DNA of 64,000 nt from Meloidogyne chitwoodi. Its lineage: Eukaryota; Nematoda; Chromadorea; Rhabditida; Meloidogynidae. A program made the position numbers and the translations under genes. The number at the start of each line of letters is the position of its first letter. Positions within the stretch are counted from its first letter, which is position 1. Location: assembly GCA_015183035.1 (NCBI GenBank), contig JACZZP010000003.1:496001-560000 (forward strand). The letters run 5' to 3'. Below are positions 23,930-34,659 of the stretch, in pieces. The notes beneath the pieces are model-generated. The model ran no database searches. It was not told where the DNA came from and was given only the letters and a program-made list of their open reading frames with translations.

Positions 23930-24337
23930 ATGGGAAAATTAACCGAAAAGGATACTTTGAAGGCAACTCGCCAATCTAAAAGGATCCGAAGGGCTACATA
24001 TGCCTTATCGGAATCATATGAATTTGCCAAATTTCGCAGCAAATTAATTAGAAAAGAAATGCCTTTAACTTCTAAAGAAGAATTAACATGGAAATTAATT
24101 AATGTAGATGTTAATTTTTCAAAGGTTAACTCAGGCCAGAATAGTATCTCAAAGCTCCAGGAAATAGAACGACAAAACAAGAGATTCGATTACTTAAATA
24201 TAATATATGGAAGGTTAAATTGGGCTGAATTAGAAAGAAGCCGAAATTCAGAAGTTAAAAAATTGGAATTTGAAGAGAAGGAGGGCAAAGAAATGATGAA
24301 AATAATACCATTGGAATATAATTCTGATAAAGAATAA
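23930..24337 (+). CDS. Unknown basic 135-aa protein
   Basis: An ORF opening directly after TTTTTTTCTTCAG, so the acceptor touches the ATG, as for a trans-spliced or downstream exon. The product is Lys/Arg/Glu-rich (starts MGKLTEKDTLKATRQ) with no recognised domain or membrane segment. It lies 209 bp after the retroelement frame and could be an accessory ORF of that element or a host gene. Confidence 0.4.
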   Translation: MGKLTEKDTLKATRQSKRIRRATYALSESYEFAKFRSKLIRKEMPLTSKEELTWKLINVDVNFSKVNSGQNSISKLQEIERQNKRFDYLNIIYGRLNWAELERSRNSEVKKLEFEEKEGKEMMKIIPLEYNSDKE

Positions 24338-24640
24338 TTAAAATTAGGAAAAATAAAATAAATATATTTTTAAATAAATAAACATATTTTTAAATAAATA
24401 AATATGTAATTAAAATATTTTTAAATAAACCCTCACACCTAAAAGGTCATATTTTTCCTAGATGTCCCACCACAAGTACCCAACAACAAGTACCCCTTAA
24501 AAGGAGTTTAAAAAAAAACTGAATCGAATGATCTATAAAATTCAAAAATTTTTTAATATATAATAATAATAAAATAATTTTAATTGGTAGTTTATCTATC
24601 TTTTAAATAAAACTTAATAACATATTCATTTTTTTTATAG

Positions 24641-25183
24641 ATGCAATATTTACCAGCAGAAATACAACTTAAAATTTTCAAAAATCTCAACTTTGATGAA
24701 TTATTTCAAATTAAACAAATTAACAAATACTTTAATGAATTTATTAAAAAATATGAAAAGGAATTGGCTAAACAATCGTTTCATTCATGCCATTTCACCG
24801 GAAGTCCAATATTTTACAATGAAAAAATTGTTGAAGTCAATTTTCCTTTAAATAATCATCTTCAAAAGAAGTGGTATTTGGCTTTAAATGCGAAAAAACA
24901 AATCTTTGAAGGATCAATTAGTCCGGCAATAGTATTATGTAAACATAAGAACTGCTGGAAGGATACTGTAATCATTAATTTACCTTTAAAACCAAAAAAC
25001 CTGAGGGAATTAACAATTGTTCATCATTTGTTAGTAAAACTTTTCAAGAGTAAATTCGAGATGATTGAGTGCAATAATTTTGTGTTCAACCATCAATTTA
25101 TTAAGTTACTTTTTGACAATGAAGAAATTGACAATTTAAAAAGAAATTTTCAAACATTAGATTTAATGGTGAAAGAAGAATGA
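24641..25183 (+). CDS. F-box protein
   Basis: A 180-aa ORF whose first 35 residues form an F-box (LPAEIQLKIFKNLNFDEL then a Phe/Asn-rich second half), the SKP1-binding module of SCF ubiquitin ligases. The remainder has no recognised substrate domain but resembles the short divergent F-box proteins expanded in nematodes. The ATG directly follows a TTTTTTTTATAG acceptor. It sits between the BEL/Pao element and FAD copy 2, which is unusual for a stable host gene; capture by, or insertion near, the element are both possible. Confidence 0.7.
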   Translation: MQYLPAEIQLKIFKNLNFDELFQIKQINKYFNEFIKKYEKELAKQSFHSCHFTGSPIFYNEKIVEVNFPLNNHLQKKWYLALNAKKQIFEGSISPAIVLCKHKNCWKDTVIINLPLKPKNLRELTIVHHLLVKLFKSKFEMIECNNFVFNHQFIKLLFDNEEIDNLKRNFQTLDLMVKEE

Positions 25184-26253
25184 TTAGTTAAAAATAGATG
25201 TCAAATTTTAAATATTTTCATATCTAATAGAACACAGCAGCTTAAAATGCACTAGGTCAGTCACTAGTGGTCGAGTGTCGTACTTTTGGTGTAGTTGCGA
25301 AACGCTCCGACTAGAAGAAGAAAGGGGCAAGACATTTTTCCTACTTTTGACCGAAAAAAAAAAAAAAAAATTTTCATCGGATATCTCACGAGAAAATCGA
25401 ATTTGAATTTCGTAACTTTAGATTTATTTTCGATATTTTACAAAATAGCGTGTGATATAAATATACAGAGAAAGAAAAATACAAAAAAACGCTGAAGCAT
25501 CCCTTTTTCCTTTTTCGGCACTGAAACGGCTAAGAGTGACTTGTTAAGATGCTGTGTAGAATAATCAAAAGAAGAGGAATATAAATAGATTTTTTTTTTT
25601 GTTCCTTTTTTTTATTAATAAGAAGATGTTGCGTTTCCACAAACGCATTAAAATCAGATAAATAAATAAATATATATTTAATTTAAATAAAATATACATA
25701 TTAAATAAATAAAAATATATTAAATAACTAAAAATTAAATTAATTAATTAAATAAATAAATATATGTCTAAAAATAGAATAAATAAATAAAAAGTACAAA
25801 ATAATTAAAAAAAATATATATATAAACAAAGTAATAAATTTATTTGGGCTAAAAAAGAAAAGGACGTGAAAAAGAATAATATTAAAAAATAAACAACTGC
25901 CGTTCTTAGTTCGTGGAGTGATTTGTCTGGTTTATTCCAATAACGAGAGAAGCTCCAACCTACTAAATAGTTGATATTTTTTAAGGACAAATATTACGTG
26001 GGAGTGGAAATTTTTGGCCAAACCAGCACTCTTCATTCAATCAACAGCCTAACTTTTCCCTAGCAAGGGAGCATTTACCAAGAATGTCTTCATTAATGAG
26101 AACTTTTATTATTTTAATGTTTAAATTTAAAAATATTGACCTTCAGATTTGATCCCACCCCCTTACTATTTAAAAAGAAAAAAATTCTATTGTCATTCAT
26201 TCATTTTTTTTATATATAGATAAAATATTAAAAGGTTTAAATTGTTTGGAGAT
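25184..26253. other. Intergenic, AT-rich
   Basis: Contains simple AAATAAATA-type sequence (25670-25800) and a short tRNA-like scrap near 25265-25310 (GGTGTAGTTGCGAAACGC). No LTR matching 15048-15613 was found. No exon is supported. Confidence 0.45.
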
Positions 26254-27467
26254 TCAACACAATTTATCTTCGTCAATTTCTTCAAAATCTACTTCTTCCA
26301 AGTTTTCTTCCAAGTCAAACTTTACATTTTCTTTTACTTTTACATATTCTTGTGCTTTTTCAAGTACTCGTCTTCTCACCTTTCCTAATTCATTTCTCAA
26401 GTTTTCCTCCAAATTGTTTGGCTTAGAATTTTTAATTGCGGCAGATGCACTCTCAACACCAAAACGACCTAAAAAATATTTAAATAAAAAAAGTTTAAAC
26501 AAATAAACCTGTACTAATACCACTAGCAGTCATAAAATGAGCACTTGTATTTGCATCTCCAATAGTTGCTATAATTGCCGACTTTTTTCCAATTTTAATT
26601 TGTTTTACAGGATTTTCAATTCCATAAATTGCAACGTCAAAAGTTGTTGTATTTAAACTGTAACGATCAAAATAAAGAATTTGATCTGATCCGTGTATTC
26701 CTCTAGTATCATCTCCTCTTTCTCTAATTTGTACTATTTCAATCATGTATTCATTTCCAATACTAAATGTATAATTAAATAATGCTCTAGCCCATCTTTT
26801 TTGTAATTCTTCATGAAAATCATCATATTTTTTTAATTCTCTTTCATTTTTATCTTTTAATAGTGTTAATTCATCCCAATCAAATTGATATCCCTGATCT
26901 TCGTAGTTTTTAATTTTGTTATACATTGCCTTCTCTTCATTCTTAAATTCTTCAGCTTTTTCATTTCTCTCATTTTTAAATTCATTAATAAATTCTTCAA
27001 GTGCCAAAGGTGTTATTGACTCAATATGTAATGTTTGGTTAGACTCAAATAGTCTTATAACAATTTCCTCATCTTTGGAACCTTTCACTTTAATTCTACC
27101 TTCTTCATCTGTTGCATAAATTTTTCCTGTTTCTGTTAAAGATTCAATTTCTTTAATTTTTTTTGATGTTCCGTGACATGTCTCTCCTTCCTCAATTTCC
27201 TTCATTCCCCACACAATTAAATTTGTTAAGTTGAAATAACGTTTTTTTAATTTTTCAGAAAGAATTTCAGACTTTTTAATCAATTTATCTATTTTTTGTT
27301 CTTCTAAAAACTTCTTAAACGATGAAATTATTTTCTTTTTAAAGAAGGCAACCCCATCATCGAAAACTTTTTTATTCAAATATTTTTTTTCAAAGTTAAC
27401 TACACGATAGTTTTTGGCTTCTGTCAATTGTTTTGGTTCTCCTAAAAAAGATTTTGAAAGAAATTTT

Positions 27468-28002
27468 GGCTCCATTTCGTTTTATGAGTTCAATTGAACA
27501 TTGCCCAATAAAAGTATTTGTATTTTTTTGTCAATGATTTAAAATTTCAAATAATATAAAATGTTGCTCGAAAGGAGATTGATCGAATGAGACCAAAATA
27601 TTCTCAATTGGACAAATTTGAACAAAGTTATACTAATTGAAACTTTGTTAGTAACACATTTTTAGCAGCCTCGATGATCGGCTAAAATGAGCTTACTCCC
27701 CCCTATGATTTTTCGATTTTCAATGCCTATATCCTGGCTCATATTTGTTTCGGCACTACTCAAGTTTATGAGTCAAAACAACTTTTATGAGTCTAAAAAA
27801 AATTTTCTATGCAATTAAGTCTCTAAGTGATAACGGGAAAAGGTCCCGTTCGGGTCCTTTTCAGTTTTTTTTGAAGAAAATCGGAATTTCGATCAATTTT
27901 TCATCTCGGATTTATTTAAAAAACTTTAAAAGGGACCATGGACTCGTAAAATTTTGATTGGACACATAAACTTCTATTAGACTCATAAAGTGAACTAGAG
28001 CC
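27468..28002. mobile_element. 535-bp TIR element in intron of FAD copy 2
   Basis: Ends GGCTCCATTTCGTTTTATGA and, read from the other side, GGCTCTAGTTCACTTTATGA: imperfect terminal inverted repeats of about 30 bp. Flanked by GAAATTTT at 27460-27467 and 28003-28010. The corresponding intron of copy 1 is only 56 bp, an empty-site comparison supporting insertion after the duplication. It does not encode a protein. Confidence 0.8.
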
Positions 28003-28788
28003 GAAATTTTGTTAAAAATTTTAAAATAAAATTTAACCCAAATATTTGTCTCGTATTTGGTCATTAGCACCACCAGCACAGAAAAAGAAATCAAAAGGAA
28101 TTGCTACAACTTTTCTTTTAATATTATCATCAAAAATAAGTTTATCCTTCAAATAATTAAATTCTTTTTTAAATTTTCTTAATTTAAAAAAAGCTTTTCC
28201 TTTAAATTGGAGTTGAACAAGTTGTTCTGCAGTAATATATTCTATTGCTTCATCTCCTTGATAACGAGTATAAGGTATTAAATTTTCTCCATAAATTTTT
28301 TCAATATTTCTTACTCTATTATCAAATCTTTTATATTTAAAATCATTTTGTGCATTTGGATTAAATTGTTTTTCTGGAGTACCCAAAACAGCTAATGGCA
28401 TTCCTTTGTTTGTTTTAATGTCCAAGACTGCTGTCTCGTAAAATAATTTCAAAAATGATTTTTTTATTTTTATTTTTTCATCTATATATTCAGATAAGTC
28501 CTTCAATCTTTCTTTTAAAAAATTTTCCAAATTTTTTAAATTTAAAAAACTAATGCCTTCATCAAATAATTTTCCCAAAGATCCTTCTCCTTTAAATAAT
28601 TCGTCAAATTCAGTACCCAAAAAGAAACGTAATTCTGACATCCAAATTCGATCTAAATAGACTTCACTATTTCTTATATACTCTTCAGAACGGTCATTTA
28701 CTAGAGTTATATTTATTCCAGCTAAAAAATTAAAAATGATAAGAGGAATTAAAAAAATGTTCTCTTGATCTATCAAAATAAAATTGTT

Positions 28789-28860
28789 TTCCTCCAATGG
28801 GATTCGAACCCTGCCCATTCATAAAAATAGACGAGCACCCTCCCAACTACACCAACGATT
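28789..28860 (-). repeat. tRNA-like sequence in an intron of FAD copy 2
   Basis: On the minus strand GGTGTAGTTGGGAGGGTGC is followed by GGGTTCGAATCCC at tRNA spacing. The acceptor stem does not close. Same intron position as 12261-12333 in copy 1. Confidence 0.5.
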
Positions 28861-29446
28861 ATACTATTTGTTTTACTACTTTTACTACATTTCTTCTCAT
28901 AAATTATTAAATATAATTTTATCTAATGTTTTACCCATAAAAAGTTTATAAGCAGCATATAAACCAACAGGCCCAGCACCTTGAACAATTGCATGTTTAT
29001 ACCCTTTTTTATTTTCTAAATGTTCTTTATAAATTCTTTCATTTATAGCTATATCCATTTTTTTACTTTGAATTTCAGATAATTCATAAATTAATTTTAA
29101 ATGTTCCAATTCAACATCCTTTTCCATAAAAGAGAATATATCAATTAAAGTACCTTCATTTCCCACAGAATGTAAATCTTTAATAAATATTTTACAATCA
29201 ACCACTAATTTTATTAGTTTAGTACAACTCTTTTTTATTTGAGAAAGAGAAACTGTTCTTTTACTTGTTACTTGTTTAGAATTAAAACATTTACATAAAA
29301 AGGAATTCTTTCTCTCTGCTTCTGAATCTTTTTTATCAAACTTTTTCAGTTCATATTTAACATCCCCAGCATCACATGATTTTAATTGTTCATTCGTAAA
29401 ATTTTTATCTGAAAATATTTCTACTTTATTTCTAAGTCCTTGTACA

Positions 29447-32400
29447 CAGTGATCGGAAAGTTCCAAAATTTCTACGGAACTAGTTCCAGTTCCGGAACTT
29501 GTTTTTAAATTTTTGCAGTTCCAGTTCCAGTTCCGGAACTGCATTTTTAATTTTCATAGTTCCAGTTCCAGTTCCGGAACTGCATTTTTAATTTTCATAG
29601 TTCCAGTTCCAGTTCCGGAACTGCATTTTTAATTTTCATAGTTCCAGTTCCAGTTCCGGAACTAGTTCCAAAGCAGTTCCAGTTCCAAATTTTTTTAAGC
29701 TATTTGAATTAAAATTTTTTTTATCAATTTTTATAAACAAGTGACATTTCAATAATATTTATAATATATTTAACTGTTAAGATGTACCAATAACTTTGCA
29801 TTTAACAATTTCTCTTCAGTTCGATTCATGATTCCCTTAGTTGATAATCCAGCAGAGCTAAATACTCTTTCAATTGGTGCAGTTGTACCAGGAATTGCTA
29901 AATAACTTAATCCATTTCTGAGAAGTGGTTTCTATTATTTTAAAAAATTATTTTAAGATAATAATTTTAAAAACTAACAATATGATCCTGAACACTCATT
30001 TTTTTCCAAAATTCAAGAGCACAAATGGGGACCTGCTGTGAATAAACATCAATTAAATATTTTTCAGCAAAAGCATAAGGAGTTTGCATGGAACTTGGAG
30101 CATTCAATTCCTGTAGTCTTTTAGTCCTTTCATCTAATTCGACTTGAAATTGATCATCAATGTGTAATGATAACTAAAATTTAAAAATAAAAAATATTTT
30201 AAATAATTTACCTCTTGATCTACTTCTATACAACGAGAAACTAAAAATTTAATTGATTCCATCGAAAAGTTTACATTAACAGCTTCATTAGGATCAAATA
30301 AGGCAGCTAGAGCAAAATGGGGACAAAAATTTGTTGAACTGAAATTTATTATGTAATCGAATCTTTTTTCAACTAATTCTGCCAAATTTTTTGCGAGCTC
30401 ATTAGCATTCCTAGATTGGCTCTTAAAAATAATTGATTTTTTTTAATATTAATTTTAATTAACCATAAAATTTTTACAGTGGATTATCAATTTTTTCAAA
30501 ATTCCAAAAATTTTTGAGGCTGCACCAAAATCTTTTTGCGATGAAATCAAAGTTTCATAAAATGGCTTTAATAATTCCTTAATTGCATCTAAATATATTT
30601 TGTCGTTTCCATCTAAAACTGGCCAATTTCTCATAAAACAGATCTTTACAAATTTATTTGATATATTAAAATATTCAATAATAATAAACCTGATTCACTT
30701 CTTCGAAAATTTCACAAATTCTATTAACCATTATGAAAACAGTGCCCCAACGTATTTCATGTGGTAGAAGCACAACTTTTTTACTACGATTAATTAATTC
30801 CTCTGTTGCCTTTTGTGATTTTTTAAATTTTCGACAAACTTCACGAGTTTTTTTTATTGTCGCACATGTTGCTAATTCAGGATCAAACACCTTTTTCAGA
30901 CAAAGAACTAATGTATGAGCAAAACAGGAGATTCTTTTGTTGAAAATTACTCTATGTTCAGTTTCCAACTTGGTTAATTTTTTATTTTATTTTCAATTAA
31001 AAAAGATATACCACGTCATATTCATTTGAATCAGTTCTAATTAATGTTAAGTGTATTTCACTAATAAAACTTTCCTGATCTGTTTCTACATCAGTTTCTT
31101 CTTCCTCCTCGAAACCAAATATATTATTTTGTGAAAATTGTTGTATCTCTAGCCTATCATCATCAATAACTTTATCATGTTCAATTAGCATTGTCATTTC
31201 TGATTTTGATTATTAAATTAATAAAATTAAAAAAAACCTTCAAAATCGTTCTTGTAAGCTTTTATCATATTGCTTCCATTATCAGTCATGTAAACTAAAA
31301 TATTTTCGTCTAATATACCAACTTTTTTAAGCATACTATCAGAAATTTTTCGAATTGTATCTGCATCATGATTTTTTATTGAATTTATTCTTCATTTTTT
31401 ATATACCTTTTTTGGTTTGAAATCGAAAGTAATAAAATGACCAGTCATTCCTAAGTAACTATGCTTGAAAAAAGAATCAGACCAAATGTCTAATGCAATT
31501 GTCACCTTAATTTATCCTACATTATATAAAATTTAAGCATTTTTGCATACTTTTGACACTGAATTTTTCAGAGAGATTTTTATATCTTCCAGTATATTGG
31601 CTGCTCTCTGAATCAAGATTGCTTTGGCTGAACCGCTTGAAGGAATTTTAAATCGCGAATCATAGTTTTCCAATAAATATCTAAATTCTGGATTTTCTAC
31701 AATCGATATTGGTATTGTGGGACGGGCAATGAAGCGAGCAAGTAAACATTTCTATTTTTAATATTAGAAAAAAGTTTAAAAATGAAAAAACCTGTTCTTC
31801 CATGACTTGTTTAGGAACATTGATTTTTTGAAAAAAACCGTTAACATCTGCTTGGCATGTGTTTTTAGGCAAATTCTTTTGCTGCTTCTTAGGTGGTTCT
31901 TCATTGTCTTCTTTTTCCTTCTCACCAAATTGTTTGTATTCCAAAGCATGCATTGTTCGCAAATGTTTTCTTGCATTTGACGTAAAATAGCCTTTCAAAA
32001 CACATGGCCTTTTGTTTTTGCAATTCTTGCATGGTTTATCAACACAAATATTACATAATGTGTCTCCCTCATCAGTCTTTTGAAAAAATGTTTTTCCATC
32101 ATCAATTTTTATAGTCCAAATAATTGCTGTATTATTCATTATATAATTTAATTAATCTTTATTTAATCGCTTGATCAAAATAAAATTAAAAAACGAAAAA
32201 TAATTTTAAAATTTGTAAAATTGGTAAATTACTAGTTGGCGGTCTACCTGTACGCAAAAGGCATTTCTGTTTGCAAGTGAAATTTGCCGGCCTGCGACAA
32301 ATAGGGCTACCCGTTTACATTAATATTCGCCCTTAAGACATTTTGCCATACAATTAAAAAGTTTTTAATTGTGGAAAAATACCCTTAGGAACTAGTTCTG

Positions 32401-32631
32401 GAACTAGTTCCAAACCAGTTCCAGGCATCAACCAGTTCCATAGTTCCAGTTCCAAACCAGTTCCAGAAATATGGTAGTTCCATAGTTCCAGTTCCGAACC
32501 AGTTCCAGAAATATGGTAGTTCCATAGTTCCAGTTCCGAACCAGTTCCAGAAAGTTGATAGTTCCATAGTTCCAGTTCCGGAACTGGAACTGGAACTGCA
32601 TAGTTCCGGAACTGGAACTTTCCGATCACTG
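29447..32631 (-). mobile_element. hAT DNA transposon with intact ends
   Basis: Perfect 18-bp terminal inverted repeats (CAGTGATCGGAAAGTTCC) at 29447-29464 and 32614-32631. The 8-bp target duplication CTTGTACA lies at 29439-29446 and 32632-32639. Subterminal zones (29470-29690, 32390-32610) are packed with AGTTCCAGTTCCGGAACT-type repeats, the usual transposase-binding arrangement of hAT elements. It encodes a transposase on the minus strand and is inserted in an exon of FAD gene copy 2. Confidence 0.93.
29770..32139 (-). CDS. hAT-family transposase (one apparent nonsense codon)
   Basis: Multi-exon, starting at ATG 32139. Exon 1 (31792-32139) has a BED-type zinc finger (CNIC ... C ... HLRTMH). 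Later exons show the catalytic signatures VTIALDIWSD...YLGMTGHFI and YMTDNGSNMIKAYK, then CFAHTLVLCLKK and HEIRW, and the C-terminal hAT dimerisation domain (NGLSYLAIPGTTAPIERVFS). It binds the element's ends and catalyses cut-and-paste transposition. Between FDFKPKK and NHDADTIRK the frame runs straight through but meets a TGA at 31392-31394. The only intron that would remove it cleanly is about 17 nt, so this copy probably carries a nonsense mutation. Confidence 0.85.
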
Positions 32632-33010
32632 CTTGTACAGCATTTATGAATATTGGTGTAATTATATTATTTGGGTATTTATTTTTTAAATATTCAAATT
32701 CTTCAAATTGAAGAACATCATTAGCTTGTGTACTTCCTCGAGCTTTTTCAGTTATTTGGTCTTTTTTAGAAATGTTAATTAATTGATAATATCGCCATTC
32801 TTCAAAGCCTTTCTCTGTAAATAAATTTATTATTTAAATAGAGGAATTCGGGAACTGGATTCCTAAAAGTCCAAACAAATATGTTTGGAATGTTGGACTT
32901 TCGATTTCACTTTTTTAATTTTTTGTAAGGAGATCAAACTGGCTAGCATTTTAAAAAGTTTAAGCGGTGGAATAAAATGATATATAAAGGTGAGAAATAG
33001 AAAATATAAT

Positions 33011-33085
33011 GTTCTCGGTAGTTCAGTGGTATATCTATTATAAGGCACAAAGGAGAGGTCGCAGGTTCGAAACCTTTCGGTGATA
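33011..33085 (+). repeat. tRNA-like sequence in an intron of FAD copy 2
   Basis: GTTCTCGGTAGTTCAGTGGT followed by GCAGGTTCGAAACC and a 3' CGGTGAT. The acceptor stem would be mostly G-T wobble with a mismatch, so function is doubtful. It is the uninterrupted counterpart of 13525-13810 and is antisense to the host gene. Confidence 0.5.
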
Positions 33086-33961
33086 AACTTTTATTTTTCT
33101 TTTATTTTTTAGAAAATTGAATAATATAATTTTTATAAAAATTAAAAATAACCTGCGTTAAATTTGTATCGTGTTTGAGGGTATTTATCAGCTGGAAAAG
33201 CAGCATAAATCAAATTATTTTGTATTGTCCCCATCAATTGTTCTTCGTTAAAAGCTTCATTTTTATCAAAAAATGAAATTAAAATTAAAACAAAGCAAAC
33301 AATATTAATAGGTAATAATAATAATTTTGTTGTTTTTCTTTTCATTTTTATGAAGTTTTTTGAAGGTTTTTTTAATTAAAATGAGTGATTTTCACCTTGA
33401 ATAAATTTGTTTATATGAACTTATTTTTTAATTAAAAAGGGGAGGAGATAGTTAAATGATTTAATTTTTTAATTTAAGTCAATTAAATAATTATGAAAGA
33501 GAAGTAGAGAGAAGGGGAAAAGAGGAGAGTGAAAAGAAAAAAATTAAAAATAGCCAAATAGCTTTTCCCTCTTATCTTTCTTTGCCTTCACATATAAAGC
33601 TTTTTCCTTCTTCTCTCCCCAAGTAATATAAGGAGGAAGAGAGAGGAGAATAATCAAATGATTGGGTAAATTTAATTAAATTTAATTTTTTAATTGACGT
33701 AAATCCTAATTTTTAATTCTTTGTTTATTAATAAAGAGAAGAGAGAAAAAGGTCAAATAGGCAAATCAAAATTTTTCAAACAAAGGAATTTTTAAAGTAA
33801 GTTAAAGAACATTGACAAGTAAAAGTATATGCATGACAGAATTATTAAAATAAATTAAATTAATTTTTTAAATTCGATTTTTATAATTTAATTAATTGTA
33901 CTTTCAAGTTTATTTAGATATTTTAAATTAGGCCTTATAATAATTAAACTTTATTCAACTT

Positions 33962-34034
33962 GTGAAGATGTTTGGTGTAGTGGTAAAGTTACTGACTACA
34001 AGGCTTTTCCTTGTGGGTTCGAATCTTTTCACGA
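33962..34034 (+). repeat. tRNA-like sequence with a pairing acceptor stem
   Basis: GTGAAGA at the 5' end can pair with TTTTCAC at the 3' end (one G-T). It contains GGTGTAGTGGTA and GGGTTCGAATC. The anticodon and T stems do not fold at standard spacing, so a degenerate tRNA is favoured over a working one. A truncated relative is at 14768. Confidence 0.45.
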
Positions 34035-34530
34035 ATTTTATTATTTTAAAATGATTACCAATTGAAATTATTTTATTTTTTTATTTTGTTCCTAATTATT
34101 TTATTAAAATGTTTTTTTTAACTCTTAATTTTTAACACTAAAAATTTAATTGACTGTTTATGAATGAATAAAATTATCTTTTCCTTTATATTTATTTTTT
34201 AATAAAATGTTAGATAAAATAATTATACCCTTTTAATCGATTTTTCATTCGTTTAAAAAATATTTAGTTGTTATGATTTTGCAAAAGTTAAAGAGTAATT
34301 TTGCTTTTTTGACGTTTTTAAAGTGAAAAAATATTAAAAAGTTTTTTTTTTAAACAAATGCTCATTTTAGTTATCTATTCTTTTTAATATTATTATTTTG
34401 ATTTTTAATATTTTTAGCAAAATTAAAAGTTTTACACTTTGTCTAAAAAAGTTTTCAAGTCATACCCCTGAATTGTTTATTTAATTATAAAGAAAACATA
34501 GCAATAAACTTTTAGTTAAAAGTTGTATTT

Positions 34531-34607
34531 GTCTGTGGTCGAGTGGTTAAGGATTTAGACTGCAACTGTTGGATTAGTCATTCCGAGAAGGTTCGAGTCT
34601 AACTCAT
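34531..34607 (+). repeat. tRNA-like sequence (Ser/Leu-style D arm)
   Basis: GTGGTCGAGTGGTTAAGG and AGGTTCGAGTC resemble the D and T arms of a class II tRNA with a longer variable region. The acceptor halves do not pair convincingly. Might be a divergent tRNA or a relic. Confidence 0.35.
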
Positions 34608-34659
34608 TTTTAATTTGTTATATTAAATTAAAAAAATTTTTTTTAAATAATATAATTCA

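Larger units (their letters stand above)
26254..33345 (-). pseudogene. FAD-dependent oxidoreductase-like gene, copy 2, disrupted by a hAT element
   Basis: Exons match copy 1: 33153-33345 (hydrophobic start), 32632-32814 plus 28935-29446 (one exon split by the transposon; its 8-bp duplication is counted on both sides), 28038-28721, 26509-27441 and 26254-26468. All FAD motifs are kept: GAGPVG, FAGINITLVNDR after the splice (in place of copy 1's MDGINITL), FCAGGANDQIR, and GDANTSAHFMTASG. Every exon is open and phases agree, so the only visible lesion is the 3.2-kb insertion, after an Asn-Ala-Val-Gln stretch. The last exon is longer and more acidic than in copy 1. One intron carries an extra 535-bp MITE. 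The allele is presumably non-functional unless the element is removed or spliced out. Confidence 0.8.
33346..34659. other. Intergenic between FAD copy 2 and upb-1
   Basis: 33346 to about 34035 is the duplicated upstream block shared with copy 1, ending in the tRNA-like sequence at 33962. The rest is AT-rich and holds another tRNA-like sequence at 34531-34607. No coding exon. Confidence 0.5.

Noticed and set aside
24341..26000. 3' LTR of the BEL/Pao element
   Set aside because: Scanned for TGTGCCGAAAGG and TTTCGGCACA ends; only CTTTTTCGGCACT at about 25517 resembles them, and its context does not match 15048-15613.
32385..32629. ORFs rich in ELELWNY / GTGTMEL repeats
   Set aside because: Translations of the subterminal AGTTCC repeats of the hAT element, not genes.
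33011..33085. Functional tRNA gene
   Set aside because: The acceptor stem would need several G-T pairs and a mismatch, and the T stem has a mismatch; kept only as tRNA-like.
33962..34034. Functional tRNA gene with a 7-bp acceptor stem
   Set aside because: The anticodon and T arms do not fold at standard spacing even though the acceptor pairs.
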